Source: an uncultured Gammaproteobacteria bacterium
Lineage (GTDB): Bacteria > Pseudomonadota > Gammaproteobacteria > Pseudomonadales > Pseudohongiellaceae
Assembly: GCA_913058135.1 (NCBI GenBank)
Contig: CAJXPR010000026.1
Coordinates: 1-35,737, forward strand
Length of the DNA stretch: 35,737 bases
Direction of reading: 5' to 3'
The notes under the pieces are model-generated. The model made no database searches and was not told the origin of the DNA. It worked only from the letters and a program-made list of their open reading frames with translations. Below are positions 28,957 to 35,737 of this stretch, one piece after another. Within the stretch, counting starts at the first letter, position 1, and each line of letters opens with the position of its first letter. The translations under genes were made by a program, and so were the position numbers.

Positions 28957-29286
28957 ATGATTCAGGAGAAACTATCAACGTGCATTGAAGCCTGCAACGA
29001 CTGCGCCACTGCCTGCGATTACTGCGCCGCCGCCTGTCTGCGCGAGGACGATGTCGCCAAAATGGCCGAGTGCATTCGCACGGATATAGACTGTGCGCAG
29101 ATGTGCCGGCTGGCGTCTGCGATGATGGCCAGGGACAGTAAATTCGTATCGCAGGTTTGCCACCTGTGCGCTAAGATATGCGATGAGTGCGCAGCAGTTT
29201 GTGAGCAACATGACGACCAGCACTGTCAGGATTGTGCCCGCGCCTGTCGACGCTGTGCGGAGGAATGCCGCAAAATGGCAGCATGA
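28957..29286 (+). CDS. Cys-rich four-helix copper-storage-like protein (DUF326/Csp type)
   Basis: This 109-residue protein contains 19 cysteines in CxxxC/CxxC spacing along helices (CIEACNDCATACDYCAAAC and CHLCAKICDECAAVC). This fits the Csp family of cytosolic four-helix copper-storage proteins, or DUF326; there is no signal peptide, so the Csp3-type cytosolic group is most likely. It would bind many Cu(I) ions in the bundle core. ATG 28957 has AAGGAG eight bases upstream. It lies 43 bases after the large fusion and is probably the last gene of the DUF892 operon. The only hairpin after it is weak (29299-29317). Confidence 0.88.
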   Translation: MIQEKLSTCIEACNDCATACDYCAAACLREDDVAKMAECIRTDIDCAQMCRLASAMMARDSKFVSQVCHLCAKICDECAAVCEQHDDQHCQDCARACRRCAEECRKMAA

Positions 29287-29298
29287 GCCTGTGCTCTG

Positions 29299-29317
29299 CT
29301 GGCTGTTAGCGAGCCAG
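29299..29317. terminator. Weak hairpin between convergent genes
   Basis: CTGGCT and AGCCAG form a perfect 6-bp stem with a 7-base loop, 13 bases after the Cys-rich gene stop. There is no T tract on either strand, so a terminator role is only suggested by position. Confidence 0.3.
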
Positions 29318-29335
29318 TAACTCTCGTAGCAACAA

Positions 29336-29623
29336 TCACAGCAACCCCCGCCGCCGGAACCACATTTCCAGCGGCACCGTTACCAGCGGTGGAATGGCCG
29401 CCAGCAAGGCCAGGCTGGTGGCCCACCACGGCCAGCGCAGCCGCCAGGCGGCAACCACCGTGACCACCACATAAAACAGAAAGGCGCCGCCGTGCAGACG
29501 GCCAAACAGCCACACGCCCAGATCGGTGGTTTCGGTGACGTATTTGAGAAACATGCCGATGAGCAGTCCGGCCCAGGTTAATGCTTCGATCAATGCGGCG
29601 ATGGTGAACAGGCGGGCGGTCAC
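29336..29623 (-). CDS. DUF3817 small membrane protein
   Basis: This 95-residue membrane protein has three predicted segments (LFTIAALIEALTWAGLLIGMF, LHGGAFLFYVVVTVVAAWRL and SLALLAAIPPLVTVPLEMW). The pattern of EALTW and GRLHGGAFL is typical of DUF3817, unknown function. The start is GTG 29623, which overlaps the upstream stop by four bases (GTGA), supporting translational coupling. An ATG-initiated longer frame would run far into the upstream gene, so it is rejected. Confidence 0.85.
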   Translation of the reverse strand: MTARLFTIAALIEALTWAGLLIGMFLKYVTETTDLGVWLFGRLHGGAFLFYVVVTVVAAWRLRWPWWATSLALLAAIPPLVTVPLEMWFRRRGLL

Positions 29624-30192
29624 TTGGCTTCCTTGTCCTTTGTGGCCTGCCGACGCAATTTGACTCTGGTTTTGATATCCGCCAGACCATGCAGGCTCTC
29701 GCCTTCGCGCGCCAGATGAATGCCCAGCAGGTAACCCGCGTAGGCTATGCCTACCCAGATGACCACCGACGCCCCACCGCTCTCCGGCCAATAGCCGAAC
29801 CACAGCACGGCGACCACGATATTGCCGAATTGAGAGAGCACCAGATTGACGAACAGGGCAATAAACCCGTCGGCCAGCAAGGCCGCCAGATCGAAATTGA
29901 AGATGAAGCCGATCACCTCCGCTACTTCAATGACCAGCAACGTCCACAGCACCGCCAGGCCATAGAACCCGCCTCCGAAGAACAACCACTGCTTGTAGAG
30001 GTAGTTACCATGTCTGCTTTTATTGGTCTTGTGCTGCTTTTTGAGTTCATCAAGCCGTTGCCGAATGGCCTTGTGCCCTGCATCACGCGACAGTTGTCCG
30101 GCCCCGTACAGCCAGTTGAACATCAGCCAGCCCAGCACCGCCATGGGAATGCCCAGTTTGATAATGGCCTCAAGCCAGTCAAGAATTGACAT
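29620..30192 (-). CDS. Four-TM membrane protein of unknown function
   Basis: This 190-residue protein has about four hydrophobic segments (LGIPMAVLGWLMFNWLYG, LAVLWTLLVIEVAEVIGF, ALFVNLVLSQFGNIVVAVL and VVIWVGIAYAGYLLGIHLA), a charged loop (KKQHKTNKSRHGNY) and a basic C-terminus. I do not recognise a named family. ATG 30192 (MSILDWL) is preferred over 30225, which would be almost leaderless from the candidate promoter at 30238-30266. It overlaps the DUF3817 gene by four bases, so the two form one unit. Confidence 0.7.
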   Translation of the reverse strand: MSILDWLEAIIKLGIPMAVLGWLMFNWLYGAGQLSRDAGHKAIRQRLDELKKQHKTNKSRHGNYLYKQWLFFGGGFYGLAVLWTLLVIEVAEVIGFIFNFDLAALLADGFIALFVNLVLSQFGNIVVAVLWFGYWPESGGASVVIWVGIAYAGYLLGIHLAREGESLHGLADIKTRVKLRRQATKDKEAK

Positions 30193-30237
30193 GTCAGATA
30201 TCCGTTGGTTATGAGGTACCCGCATAAAAGAGGCTCT

Positions 30238-30266
30238 ATTATGCGACCATTGGCAGCAACAAGCAA
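30238..30266 (-). promoter_or_regulatory. Candidate sigma-70 promoter of the 29620-30192 operon
   Basis: On the minus strand TTGCTT (30266-30261), 17 bases, CATAAT (30243-30238). The -10 matches at five of six. The predicted start is about 38 bases before ATG 30192. Confidence 0.4.
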
Positions 30267-30273
30267 AGTAGCC

Positions 30274-30819
30274 TCAACGGGGGACGCCAGACGCACTGGC
30301 GTTGATCAGCTCCAGCTCCTCGACCCTGACACTCGCCTTGCCTCTGATCGGAAAGTGCAGCACATAGGCTCTGGAATCACCTACGTCATCAGTCCAGCCA
30401 AAATCCACCTCGTGCAGTCCGGCAAATTTCCGGTAGGTGACTTTGCCGATAAACGCGACCACGGCAGGTCTGTAGCGGTCAATAATGTCCAGGGCGCGTT
30501 CGCGGCCGGCGATCTCTTCATCACGGTGTAGCATGGTGACGTCCTCGGTGGGCCTGTCGATCAGATTGACAAACCCCAGCCTATGCGTCGGCGTAAATTC
30601 GTTATCGTAAAAATCCTTCAGGTTCCTGTCCACTTTCAGATAGCTGCGCTCCCGAGCGATGAGTCCCGCGTCGCTGAGCAGATACCAGAACGTCTTGTTG
30701 TTGGAAAACGGCACCCCCCGTCTGTCGGAACCGGGGTGCGGATTAATGCCAACAAACAGGATCTTCATTTTGTCAGAGAAATGGTAGCGAATATTGTAGT
30801 CGGTCGAGTATGTCATCAT
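30274..30819 (-). CDS. Mismatch-specific (Mug/TDG-like) DNA glycosylase
   Basis: This 181-residue protein carries the catalytic-site strand FVGINPHPGSDRRGVPFSNN, like the GINPG motif of Mug/TDG enzymes that excise uracil or thymine from mismatches. The second motif region reads LHFPIRGKASV, which differs from the NPSGLS-type loop of classic Mug, so substrate range may differ. A following FIGKVTYRKF is typical of the family. ATG 30819 has GGAGG eight bases upstream, preferred over the ATG at 30834 (which would give an extra MEALA). It is divergent from the DUF488 gene. Confidence 0.75.
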   Translation of the reverse strand: MMTYSTDYNIRYHFSDKMKILFVGINPHPGSDRRGVPFSNNKTFWYLLSDAGLIARERSYLKVDRNLKDFYDNEFTPTHRLGFVNLIDRPTEDVTMLHRDEEIAGRERALDIIDRYRPAVVAFIGKVTYRKFAGLHEVDFGWTDDVGDSRAYVLHFPIRGKASVRVEELELINASASGVPR

Positions 30820-30940
30820 TGCAAGTGCCTCCATGCAGCTTGAGTCAATGATTTCACAAACACGATTCGGAAGACAAACGCGCGGGTTGCATCGATCCTG
30901 TGGTTCGTTAAACTTTAGTCAGTCACTACAGGGAGTATGT

Positions 30941-31486
30941 ATGACTGATCCTGGCCCGATTTTTACGGTCGGGCATTCGACCCGCCCAATTGAAGAGTTT
31001 CTGGCCCTGCTCAGGGACGCGAGCATCGACTGTGTCATTGATGTGCGTCGATTACCCGGCTCGCGGGCCTATCCCCAATACAACGCTGATGCGCTGGCCG
31101 ACAGCCTGGCCGGAGAGAACATCGACTATCGCCAACTTGAGGCCCTGGATGGCCGACGCAGCGCCGGCGAAGTGAAGGGCCTGCCTGGCAGCGATTTCTG
31201 GCGCAACGCGAGCTTTGCCCGGTACGCGGCCTGGACTCACAGCGAGGCGTTCCAGAAGGACTTCGAGACGCTGCTGGATCTCGCCCGCGCTACCCGTTGT
31301 GTGCTGATGTGTTCAGAGGCGGTATGGTGGCGCTGCCACCGGCGCATCATCGCCGATCTGCTGCTGGCCCGAGGCATACCGGTCAAGCATATTATGGCGC
31401 CAGGCAAGGTGGTCGCGGCTGAATTGACGCGCGGTGCATGCGTTATTAACGATAGAGTTGTGTATCGGGCGACTGTCAGCAGCTAG
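30941..31486 (+). CDS. DUF488 domain protein
   Basis: This 181-residue protein matches DUF488: FTVGHSTRPIEEFLALL at the N-terminus, DVRRLPGSR, and CSEAVWWRCHRRIIADLL near residue 125, the conserved Cys/His motif. Function is unknown; a nucleic-acid or small-molecule enzyme is suspected because DUF488 is often near DNA repair genes, as here. ATG 30941 has GGGAG upstream; a longer frame begins at 30833. The intergenic region to the Mug-like gene (about 120 bases) contains no convincing promoter. Confidence 0.87.
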   Translation: MTDPGPIFTVGHSTRPIEEFLALLRDASIDCVIDVRRLPGSRAYPQYNADALADSLAGENIDYRQLEALDGRRSAGEVKGLPGSDFWRNASFARYAAWTHSEAFQKDFETLLDLARATRCVLMCSEAVWWRCHRRIIADLLLARGIPVKHIMAPGKVVAAELTRGACVINDRVVYRATVSS

Positions 31487-31575
31487 CGGGCCAGATCTGC
31501 GGCAACTTCATGTTTTGTGCTGGCCGTGCTGACCGGTGTTTCTCCGCACCATCACTTTGTGGTCGCAGTATACAC

Positions 31576-31604
31576 ATGATATTCCTAAGGCATTGCACTA
31601 TAAT
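31576..31604 (+). promoter_or_regulatory. Candidate sigma-70 promoter of the DUF222-HNH gene
   Basis: ATGATA (31576-31581), 17 bases, then TATAAT (31599-31604). The -10 is a perfect match and the -35 four of six. The predicted start falls inside the LexA box. Confidence 0.6.
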
Positions 31605-31623
31605 ACTGTATATCCATACAGCT
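31604..31623 (+). promoter_or_regulatory. LexA (SOS) box
   Basis: TACTGTATATCCATACAGCT has CTG-N10-CAG (31606-31608 and 31619-31621) and matches the gammaproteobacterial LexA consensus TACTGTATATATATACAGTA at 16 of 20 positions. CTGTAT/ATACAG are perfect inverted arms. It overlaps the end of the -10 and the transcription start, the classic repressing position. Confidence 0.75.
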
Positions 31624-31649
31624 TATAACATCCCTTCAGGAGCTCCGAC

Positions 31650-33125
31650 ATGTTCGCCAATATCACCGTTCCGGCTGCTGTGCAGACAACTTATTCGATC
31701 CCCGCCGACAACGAAGAACTGGCGGCCGAGATCACTACCCTCGCCGGTCACATCAATGCCGCCCAACATCGTTTCCTGACACTACTGGCCGCACTGATTG
31801 AACGCGATGCGTGGGGCGATGGCGGTGGCATCAAATCGCCCGCGCACTGGCTCAATTATTATTGCGGCATTAATCTGGGTGCCGCCCGTGAGAAAGTACG
31901 GGTTGCCAAATGCCTGGCAGAACTACCACAGATCAATCAGGCCTTTGCCAGCGGCGCCATCAGCTACTCCAAGGTACGCGCCATGACCCGCAGCGCCACG
32001 CCGCAGAACGAGGGCTACCTGTTGTACATAGCACGCCAGGGCACCGCCCAGCACATCGAGAATCTGGTGCGCAAATATCAGCGCGTGGAACGCCTGACCC
32101 AAAGTCGGCAGGGAAAGAAGGACGAGGACCTTGCGGCGGCTCAGTTCGCCGACCGGGAGCTGCGCTGGTACTACGACCTCGATGGTATGCTGGTGATACG
32201 TGGCCGGCTGACGCCAGAGGATGGTGCGATGTTTGTCAAAGCCATTGAGGTGGCGTTCGCGCAGCTTCAGCAGCCGGTTGAGGACAGCGACCAGGAAGAC
32301 GATTCGCAAAACGTTTCTGCGGAAACGCCCTCGCCGAACCAGGCACAGGAATCCGCCAAAAACGTTTCCGCGGAAACGTTTTCCGACTCACCGCAAGCGG
32401 ACACCTTCGGCCAGAAACGGGCCGATGCCTTGATGCTGATGGCGGAAAAGAGCGTGGTACACAGCGAACAGGACCCCACCTCACTGACGCCGCCGCAACG
32501 CCATCAGCTGGTCATTCATATTGAAAAGAACACGCTCAATCAGGGGGTTGCTCACAACTGCAGTGTTGAGCATGGTCCCTTCCTGTCGCCCGCCTCCGCC
32601 CGCCGCCTCGCCTGCGATACCGCACTGACCACGGTGCTGGAAGACAGCGATGGCAATGTGCTTAATGTCGGCCGCAAGACGCGCAGTATTTCCCCCGCCA
32701 TGCGCCGCGCGCTGACGCGCCGGGATTGTGGTTGCCGTTTCCCCGGTTGCACCGAAACACGATTTGTGGACGCGCACCACATTCACCACTGGTGTGATGG
32801 CGGCGAGACCCGGCTGGATAACCTGGTCCTGTTATGTCGGCGTCATCACCGGCTGGTCCATGAGCAGAATTTTGAACTGCTCAATCACGGTTCCGGCGAC
32901 ATCGAGTTCCGCCGGCCTGACCGACAGGTGCTGCCGAGAGCGCTGTTTCCGCAGTTCAGTGAACAGGAGGCTGAGATTGAAAGTCTTGCGATTGAACGCG
33001 AGCATCAGCGGATGGGTGTGGATATTGATGAGCGCACGGCTGTTACCCGGTGGCTGGGGGAGCGGATAGATTATTCGTTGGCGGTGGCGGCGTTGCAGGA
33101 TCGGCGTAGCATTCGGCCCGGCTGA
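31650..33125 (+). CDS. DUF222 domain HNH endonuclease
   Basis: This 491-residue protein has an N-terminal DUF222 (13E12-type) domain (about 15-270) and a C-terminal HNH nuclease (about 351-409): CRFPGC, DAHHIHHWCDGG, and NLVLLCRRHH. These proteins are thought to cut DNA, often associated with mobile elements, but their targets are unknown. A spacer (about 210-255) holds the NVSAET repeat. ATG 31650 has CAGGAG upstream. The LexA box suggests DNA-damage induction. Its stop lies inside a strong 8-bp stem hairpin. Confidence 0.92.
   Translation: MFANITVPAAVQTTYSIPADNEELAAEITTLAGHINAAQHRFLTLLAALIERDAWGDGGGIKSPAHWLNYYCGINLGAAREKVRVAKCLAELPQINQAFASGAISYSKVRAMTRSATPQNEGYLLYIARQGTAQHIENLVRKYQRVERLTQSRQGKKDEDLAAAQFADRELRWYYDLDGMLVIRGRLTPEDGAMFVKAIEVAFAQLQQPVEDSDQEDDSQNVSAETPSPNQAQESAKNVSAETFSDSPQADTFGQKRADALMLMAEKSVVHSEQDPTSLTPPQRHQLVIHIEKNTLNQGVAHNCSVEHGPFLSPASARRLACDTALTTVLEDSDGNVLNVGRKTRSISPAMRRALTRRDCGCRFPGCTETRFVDAHHIHHWCDGGETRLDNLVLLCRRHHRLVHEQNFELLNHGSGDIEFRRPDRQVLPRALFPQFSEQEAEIESLAIEREHQRMGVDIDERTAVTRWLGERIDYSLAVAALQDRRSIRPG
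32308..32382 (+). repeat. NVSAET repeat: two palindromic units within the HNH gene
   Basis: Two units spaced 51 bases (17 codons) apart both encode NVSAET. The second (32359-32382) is a perfect 24-bp palindrome: AAAACGTTTCCG followed by its reverse complement. The first (32312-32327) has a 16-bp core palindrome with one mismatch (CGTTTCTG / CGGAAACG). Confidence 0.9.
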
Positions 33126-33138
33126 CCAAACCGGGCCG
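33114..33138 (+). terminator. Hairpin spanning the HNH gene stop codon
   Basis: An 8-bp perfect GC stem (CGGCCCGG / CCGGGCCG) with a 9-base loop holds the TGA stop at 33123-33125. There is no T tract after it, so factor-independent termination is uncertain. It may stabilise the 3' end. Confidence 0.4.
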
Positions 33139-33141
33139 GCT

Positions 33142-33176
33142 ATCAACAATCAACAATCAACAATCAGCAGTCAGCT
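33142..33176. repeat. 7-bp tandem repeat ATCAACA
   Basis: Three exact ATCAACA units (33142-33162) are followed by ATCAGCA and GTCAGCT, two decayed copies. It runs into the stop codon of the minus-strand gene at 33171. Copy number is likely variable. Confidence 0.85.
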
Positions 33177-33608
33177 ATCAGAATCGTCATCATCGGGTAC
33201 CTGCAGGCAGTCCACGAGCGCATCAGTCGCTGTTTCCCTCATCGTGCCGCCTTTTGTCGCCAGACACTTGGCCGCAGCTTTTGCATGATCGAGGATCGAG
33301 CCGTCCGGGGCTTGGCGTTTGGACTGTTTATAGCATTTAATGACTTCTTTTGCAGTTTTCCGGGTCAGCCTGGTCGCAATACAAAGCCCGTAGGCCGTTG
33401 CCGTGCCGATAATAATATCGTCGATCCCGATAGGATTTGTCGCGACGAATCGAATTTCCAGCGCTAGCTCAGTCTTACTCTCTGACCTGATTTCGTAAAA
33501 GACGGAAAATTCTGGTTCCTCGTCCGAGGCCACGATAAGCCCCATGAACAGGAACCTTCCATGAGGAGGTTCAAGCCATTCTTCGATTAGATGAAGGTTA
33601 GTTGCCAT
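33171..33608 (-). CDS. Hypothetical protein
   Basis: This 145-residue soluble protein was not recognised. It has an alpha/beta look (FLFMGLIVASDEEPEFSVFYEIRSE), a helical middle with RKTAKEVIKCYKQSKR, four Cys, and an acidic end (PDDDDSDS). Base composition is lower in GC than most genes in the window, hinting at a different origin. ATG 33608 has AAGGATC eight bases upstream. It lies between the SOS-regulated HNH gene and the secreted cytochrome gene, with no operon partner. Confidence 0.65.
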   Translation of the reverse strand: MATNLHLIEEWLEPPHGRFLFMGLIVASDEEPEFSVFYEIRSESKTELALEIRFVATNPIGIDDIIIGTATAYGLCIATRLTRKTAKEVIKCYKQSKRQAPDGSILDHAKAAAKCLATKGGTMRETATDALVDCLQVPDDDDSDS

Positions 33609-33956
33609 AATCGGATCCTTGATTAAAAATCTCCGGTAGGGCCATGGGCAACAGGGCTGCCGACCTTACCCCCTGAGTTAGTATCAGTTGTTCGATAAGA
33701 CATTTTTATTATGCCGCCTTTTTTTCAAAAGCGGTAGTGTAGTTGCCCAGTGCATCACCAGGCCTGGCATGAGCTTCCTGTCTGCGTTGAGGTGCCGACA
33801 CAACACCCGCAAACCCAGCCAATCTGATGTAATGCGGACCAAAAGCGCGTAATTTCAAAAATCCGTCAGAGATTGATAATTTATCAGCAAGACGGCGGTC
33901 TTATTTTAATGATCCAATGGTCCAGTAAACACTAACAACAATAAAGGAGGTGTCCT
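33609..33956. other. 348-base intergenic region
   Basis: Divergent spacer between the hypothetical gene and the cytochrome gene, visibly richer in AT than the flanks. It holds a TGATAA-T-TTATCA inverted repeat (33874-33886), a CCAGGCCTGG palindrome near 33760, and a strong AAAGGAGG ribosome binding site at 33943-33950. No promoter matching a known consensus well, RNA gene, or gene remnant was seen. Confidence 0.6.
33874..33886. promoter_or_regulatory. 6-1-6 inverted repeat, possible operator
   Basis: TGATAA (33874-33879), T, TTATCA (33881-33886) is a perfect inverted repeat about 70 bases before the cytochrome gene start. It resembles but does not match the 7-1-7 Fur pattern. Confidence 0.3.
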
Positions 33957-35489
33957 GTGCGGATACTGCAATCCCCCCATCGAAGTGCGCCCGTTATGGG
34001 CTGGGCGATCAAGCTCGTTGCCGCTGCCGGCTTCGCGCTGCCCTTGAGTGTATCAGCGCAGTCCGCGACTGATGAAGTGACCTTCCACAAAGATATCACG
34101 CCCATCTTGCAGCGCAGCTGCCAGAGCTGTCACCGGCCCGAAGGCGTGGCCCCGATGTCGCTGGTGTCTTACGATGAGGTGGTGCCGTACGCGGGTCTGA
34201 TCGAGTACCGCACCCATCTGCGTGATCGTGCCGGCGCCATGCCGCCATGGTATGCAGAGAAAGACGTCGGCATTCAGGATTACAAACAGGATCCGTCACT
34301 GGCCGACGAAGAGCTCGCCAAGATCTCTTCCTGGGCGCGCAATGGCGTACCTGAGGGCGACGTCGCTGACGCCCCTGCAGCGCTGGTGTTTGATGATGCC
34401 ACGCGCTGGACCGCGGGCGAGCCGGACCTGATTGTGCGCACCGAAGATATCACCGTCGAAGGCGGCGCGCCGGACTGGTGGGGTGATATCCCCAGCATTC
34501 CGACCGGCCTGACTGAAGATCGTTATGTCAAATCGGTGGAAATCCGGGAAGTGAATGATCTGGACATGGTGGCCGCTGGCGGCACCGTGGGCGGACGCAA
34601 CATCGTGCACCACATGATCTGGAGCACCCAGGTGTTCAATGAGGACGGCACCGCCGAAGGCATCCAGGTACCGTGGCCGGTGCATGAGATTGCCCGTAAC
34701 CCGGACATCTTCGACCAGGACGGTGGCCGCCTGCTGCGCGCCAACTCCCACGTTGTGTCCAACTCGGTGCACCTGCACTCCACCGGCATAGATACCACCG
34801 GACACCTGGAAATCGGTTTCCGCTTCCACCCGGTAGGCTACGAGCCCAAGTATCAACCGGTCAGCCTCGGCCTGGGTAACGGTGTGGACATCAGCATCAC
34901 CGGTAACCAGGACAATCAGCAGCTGCACGCTTATGCAGTACTGAATCAGCCAACCAAAATTGTCACCTTTGAACCACACCTGCACGCCCCGGGCGAGCGT
35001 ATGTGCCTGGAAGCGATCTGGGGCTACACCGTAGAGACCCTGTCCTGCGTCGGTTACGACCATAACTGGGTGCGTGGTTACACCTTCGGTGAAGACTCCG
35101 CACCATTGCTGCCGGAAGGCACTGTGCTGCACATCACCGGCTACATGAACAATACTGCCACCAACTCCAACGTGCCTGATTCGCGCAACTGGCAGGGCTC
35201 CGGCAACCGCTCGGTGACCAACATGTTCATTGATCTGGGTATGCGTGTTGCGATGACGGAGGATCAGTTCCTTGAGGAAATGACCAATCGTCGCAAGAAC
35301 CTCGATCTGGGTCCCAATGACCACGTGATCGGTTGTCCGCTGTGTCTGGCGCCGCTGGTGGCGCCCATTGAGCTGACTGATGAGGAAAAGGAAACCATGT
35401 CCGAGGCCATGATCAACTACCTGACAGTGACTGACGATGAAAGAGAAAAAATGCCGGAAGCAATGATCAGCCGCGCGGAGGTACAGTAA
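33957..35489 (+). CDS. Secreted c-type cytochrome / copper type II monooxygenase-like protein
   Basis: This 510-residue exported protein has a signal region ending near 34 (LPLSVSAQS) and a haem motif CQSCH at 55-59. A domain follows with His pairs HH (218-219), HLH (272-274) and HLH (341-343), resembling the two copper sites of ascorbate-dependent type II monooxygenases. The substrate is unknown. It would act in the periplasm, with the haem feeding electrons to copper; this is inference. GTG 33957 is chosen because AAAGGAGG lies six bases upstream; an ATG at residue 14 would leave a shorter signal. A further secreted gene overlaps its stop (TAATG). Confidence 0.75.
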   Translation: MRILQSPHRSAPVMGWAIKLVAAAGFALPLSVSAQSATDEVTFHKDITPILQRSCQSCHRPEGVAPMSLVSYDEVVPYAGLIEYRTHLRDRAGAMPPWYAEKDVGIQDYKQDPSLADEELAKISSWARNGVPEGDVADAPAALVFDDATRWTAGEPDLIVRTEDITVEGGAPDWWGDIPSIPTGLTEDRYVKSVEIREVNDLDMVAAGGTVGGRNIVHHMIWSTQVFNEDGTAEGIQVPWPVHEIARNPDIFDQDGGRLLRANSHVVSNSVHLHSTGIDTTGHLEIGFRFHPVGYEPKYQPVSLGLGNGVDISITGNQDNQQLHAYAVLNQPTKIVTFEPHLHAPGERMCLEAIWGYTVETLSCVGYDHNWVRGYTFGEDSAPLLPEGTVLHITGYMNNTATNSNVPDSRNWQGSGNRSVTNMFIDLGMRVAMTEDQFLEEMTNRRKNLDLGPNDHVIGCPLCLAPLVAPIELTDEEKETMSEAMINYLTVTDDEREKMPEAMISRAEVQ

Positions 35490-35690
35490 TGCTGGTACGT
35501 TTTGGAAAAACCTGCTCTGTTGCCCTGGCAACTGTATTGAGTGTGGCGATGTTATGGTCTGCGGCGGCGTCCGCGCAGACCTATCGCAAAGGTCAGCACA
35601 TTGAAGTGGCCTACGAAGGCTGGGAACAGAATGACGATGGCACTTACAGCTTCCTGTTCGGTTACCACAACGAGAACTGGGAAGAGGAAC
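35489..35690 (+). CDS. Secreted protein, 3' truncated (partner of the cytochrome gene)
   Basis: The visible 67 residues begin with a signal peptide (LATVLSVAMLWSAAASAQ, cut near residue 29) followed by a beta-rich start (VAYEGWEQNDDGTYSFLFGYHNENWEEEP). The gene runs off the genomic sequence at 35690; the remaining apparent codons (ending LTLPTIYSV) are adapter. ATG 35489 shares one base with the upstream stop and has GGAGG seven bases upstream. A beta-sandwich partner of the cytochrome/monooxygenase is suggested by the tight linkage, without proof. Confidence 0.75.
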
Positions 35691-35737
35691 CTGTCTCTTA
35701 TACACATCTGACGCTGCCGACGATCTACTCTGTGTAG
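35691..35737. other. Nextera read-1 adapter with i5 index (not genomic)
   Basis: CTGTCTCTTATACACATCTG begins the reverse complement of the Nextera read-1 adapter; it is followed by TCTACTCT (reverse complement of index AGAGTAGA, S504 from memory) and GTGTAG, the start of the flow-cell sequence. It creates the false protein end LTLPTIYSV and, on the other strand, a false MYKRQ start. Confidence 0.97.

Noticed and set aside
33142-33176. CRISPR array
   Set aside because: Units are 7 bases and contiguous, with no spacers.
33874-33886. Fur box
   Set aside because: The inverted repeat is 6-1-6 and lacks the outer bases of the 7-1-7 Fur pattern.
34296-35705. 469-residue minus-strand open frame
   Set aside because: It starts with adapter-encoded MYKRQ and lies antisense to the cytochrome gene, which has a signal peptide, CxxCH motif and ribosome binding site.

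Overview
The window is a gene-dense contig from a Gram-negative bacterium, most likely a gammaproteobacterium. Supporting signs are a clsB-ybhN pair, a Pseudomonas-like glgE-treS/maltokinase-glgB order, a LigD with phosphoesterase-ligase-polymerase order, a gammaproteobacterial-type LexA box and strong AGGAGG ribosome binding sites. Both ends are sequencing-library artefacts: bases 1-32 and 35691-35737 are Nextera adapter (the right end also carries an i5 index). The first and last genes are therefore cut, and only 33-35690 is genomic.

Layout. 33-1567 (+): the end of a cardiolipin synthase (clsB) and a ybhN-type membrane protein. 1575-10045 (-): a tightly overlapping operon of SDR oxidoreductase, glgE, fused treS/maltokinase and glgB, which converts trehalose through maltose and maltose-1-phosphate into branched alpha-glucan. 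10224-12206 (+): a small basic Rho_N-like protein and a FAD/Rieske oxidoreductase. 12194-12661 (-): a hemerythrin. 12767-15764 (-): DUF4142 exported protein, TIGR02587 membrane protein, TIGR02588 protein and a K+ channel. 15885-17781 (-): DUF3182 protein and an alpha/beta hydrolase. 17969-21472 (+): Ku and LigD (non-homologous end joining). 21469-22077 (-): ExoD family. 22216-25425 (+): large-subunit catalase and a DUF748 protein. 25489-29286 (+): DUF892 ferritin-like protein, CBS-domain protein, a large SDR/SPW/VKOR-like fusion and a Cys-rich copper-storage-like protein. 29336-30819 (-): DUF3817 protein, a membrane protein and a Mug-like DNA glycosylase. 30941-31486 (+): DUF488. 31650-33125 (+): a DUF222-HNH endonuclease behind a LexA box. 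33171-33608 (-): an unknown protein. 33957-35690 (+): a secreted cytochrome c/copper-monooxygenase-like protein and a truncated secreted partner.

From about 1 to 29 kb this reads as a desiccation/osmotic/oxidative-stress island. It covers compatible solutes and glucan storage, membrane lipid remodelling, DNA end joining, peroxide removal, ion flux and metal storage, and resembles in gene content the stationary-phase stress region of Pseudomonas aeruginosa (PA2138-PA2155 region, from memory). The most notable observation is that six separate transcription units here are preceded by the same ECF sigma (RpoE/AlgU-like) architecture: a GAACTT-like -35, exactly 16 bases, and a TC-starting -10. This suggests the island is one regulon. 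The second is a near-consensus SOS box on the TATAAT promoter of the DUF222-HNH gene. No tRNA, rRNA, CRISPR array or insertion sequence was seen.
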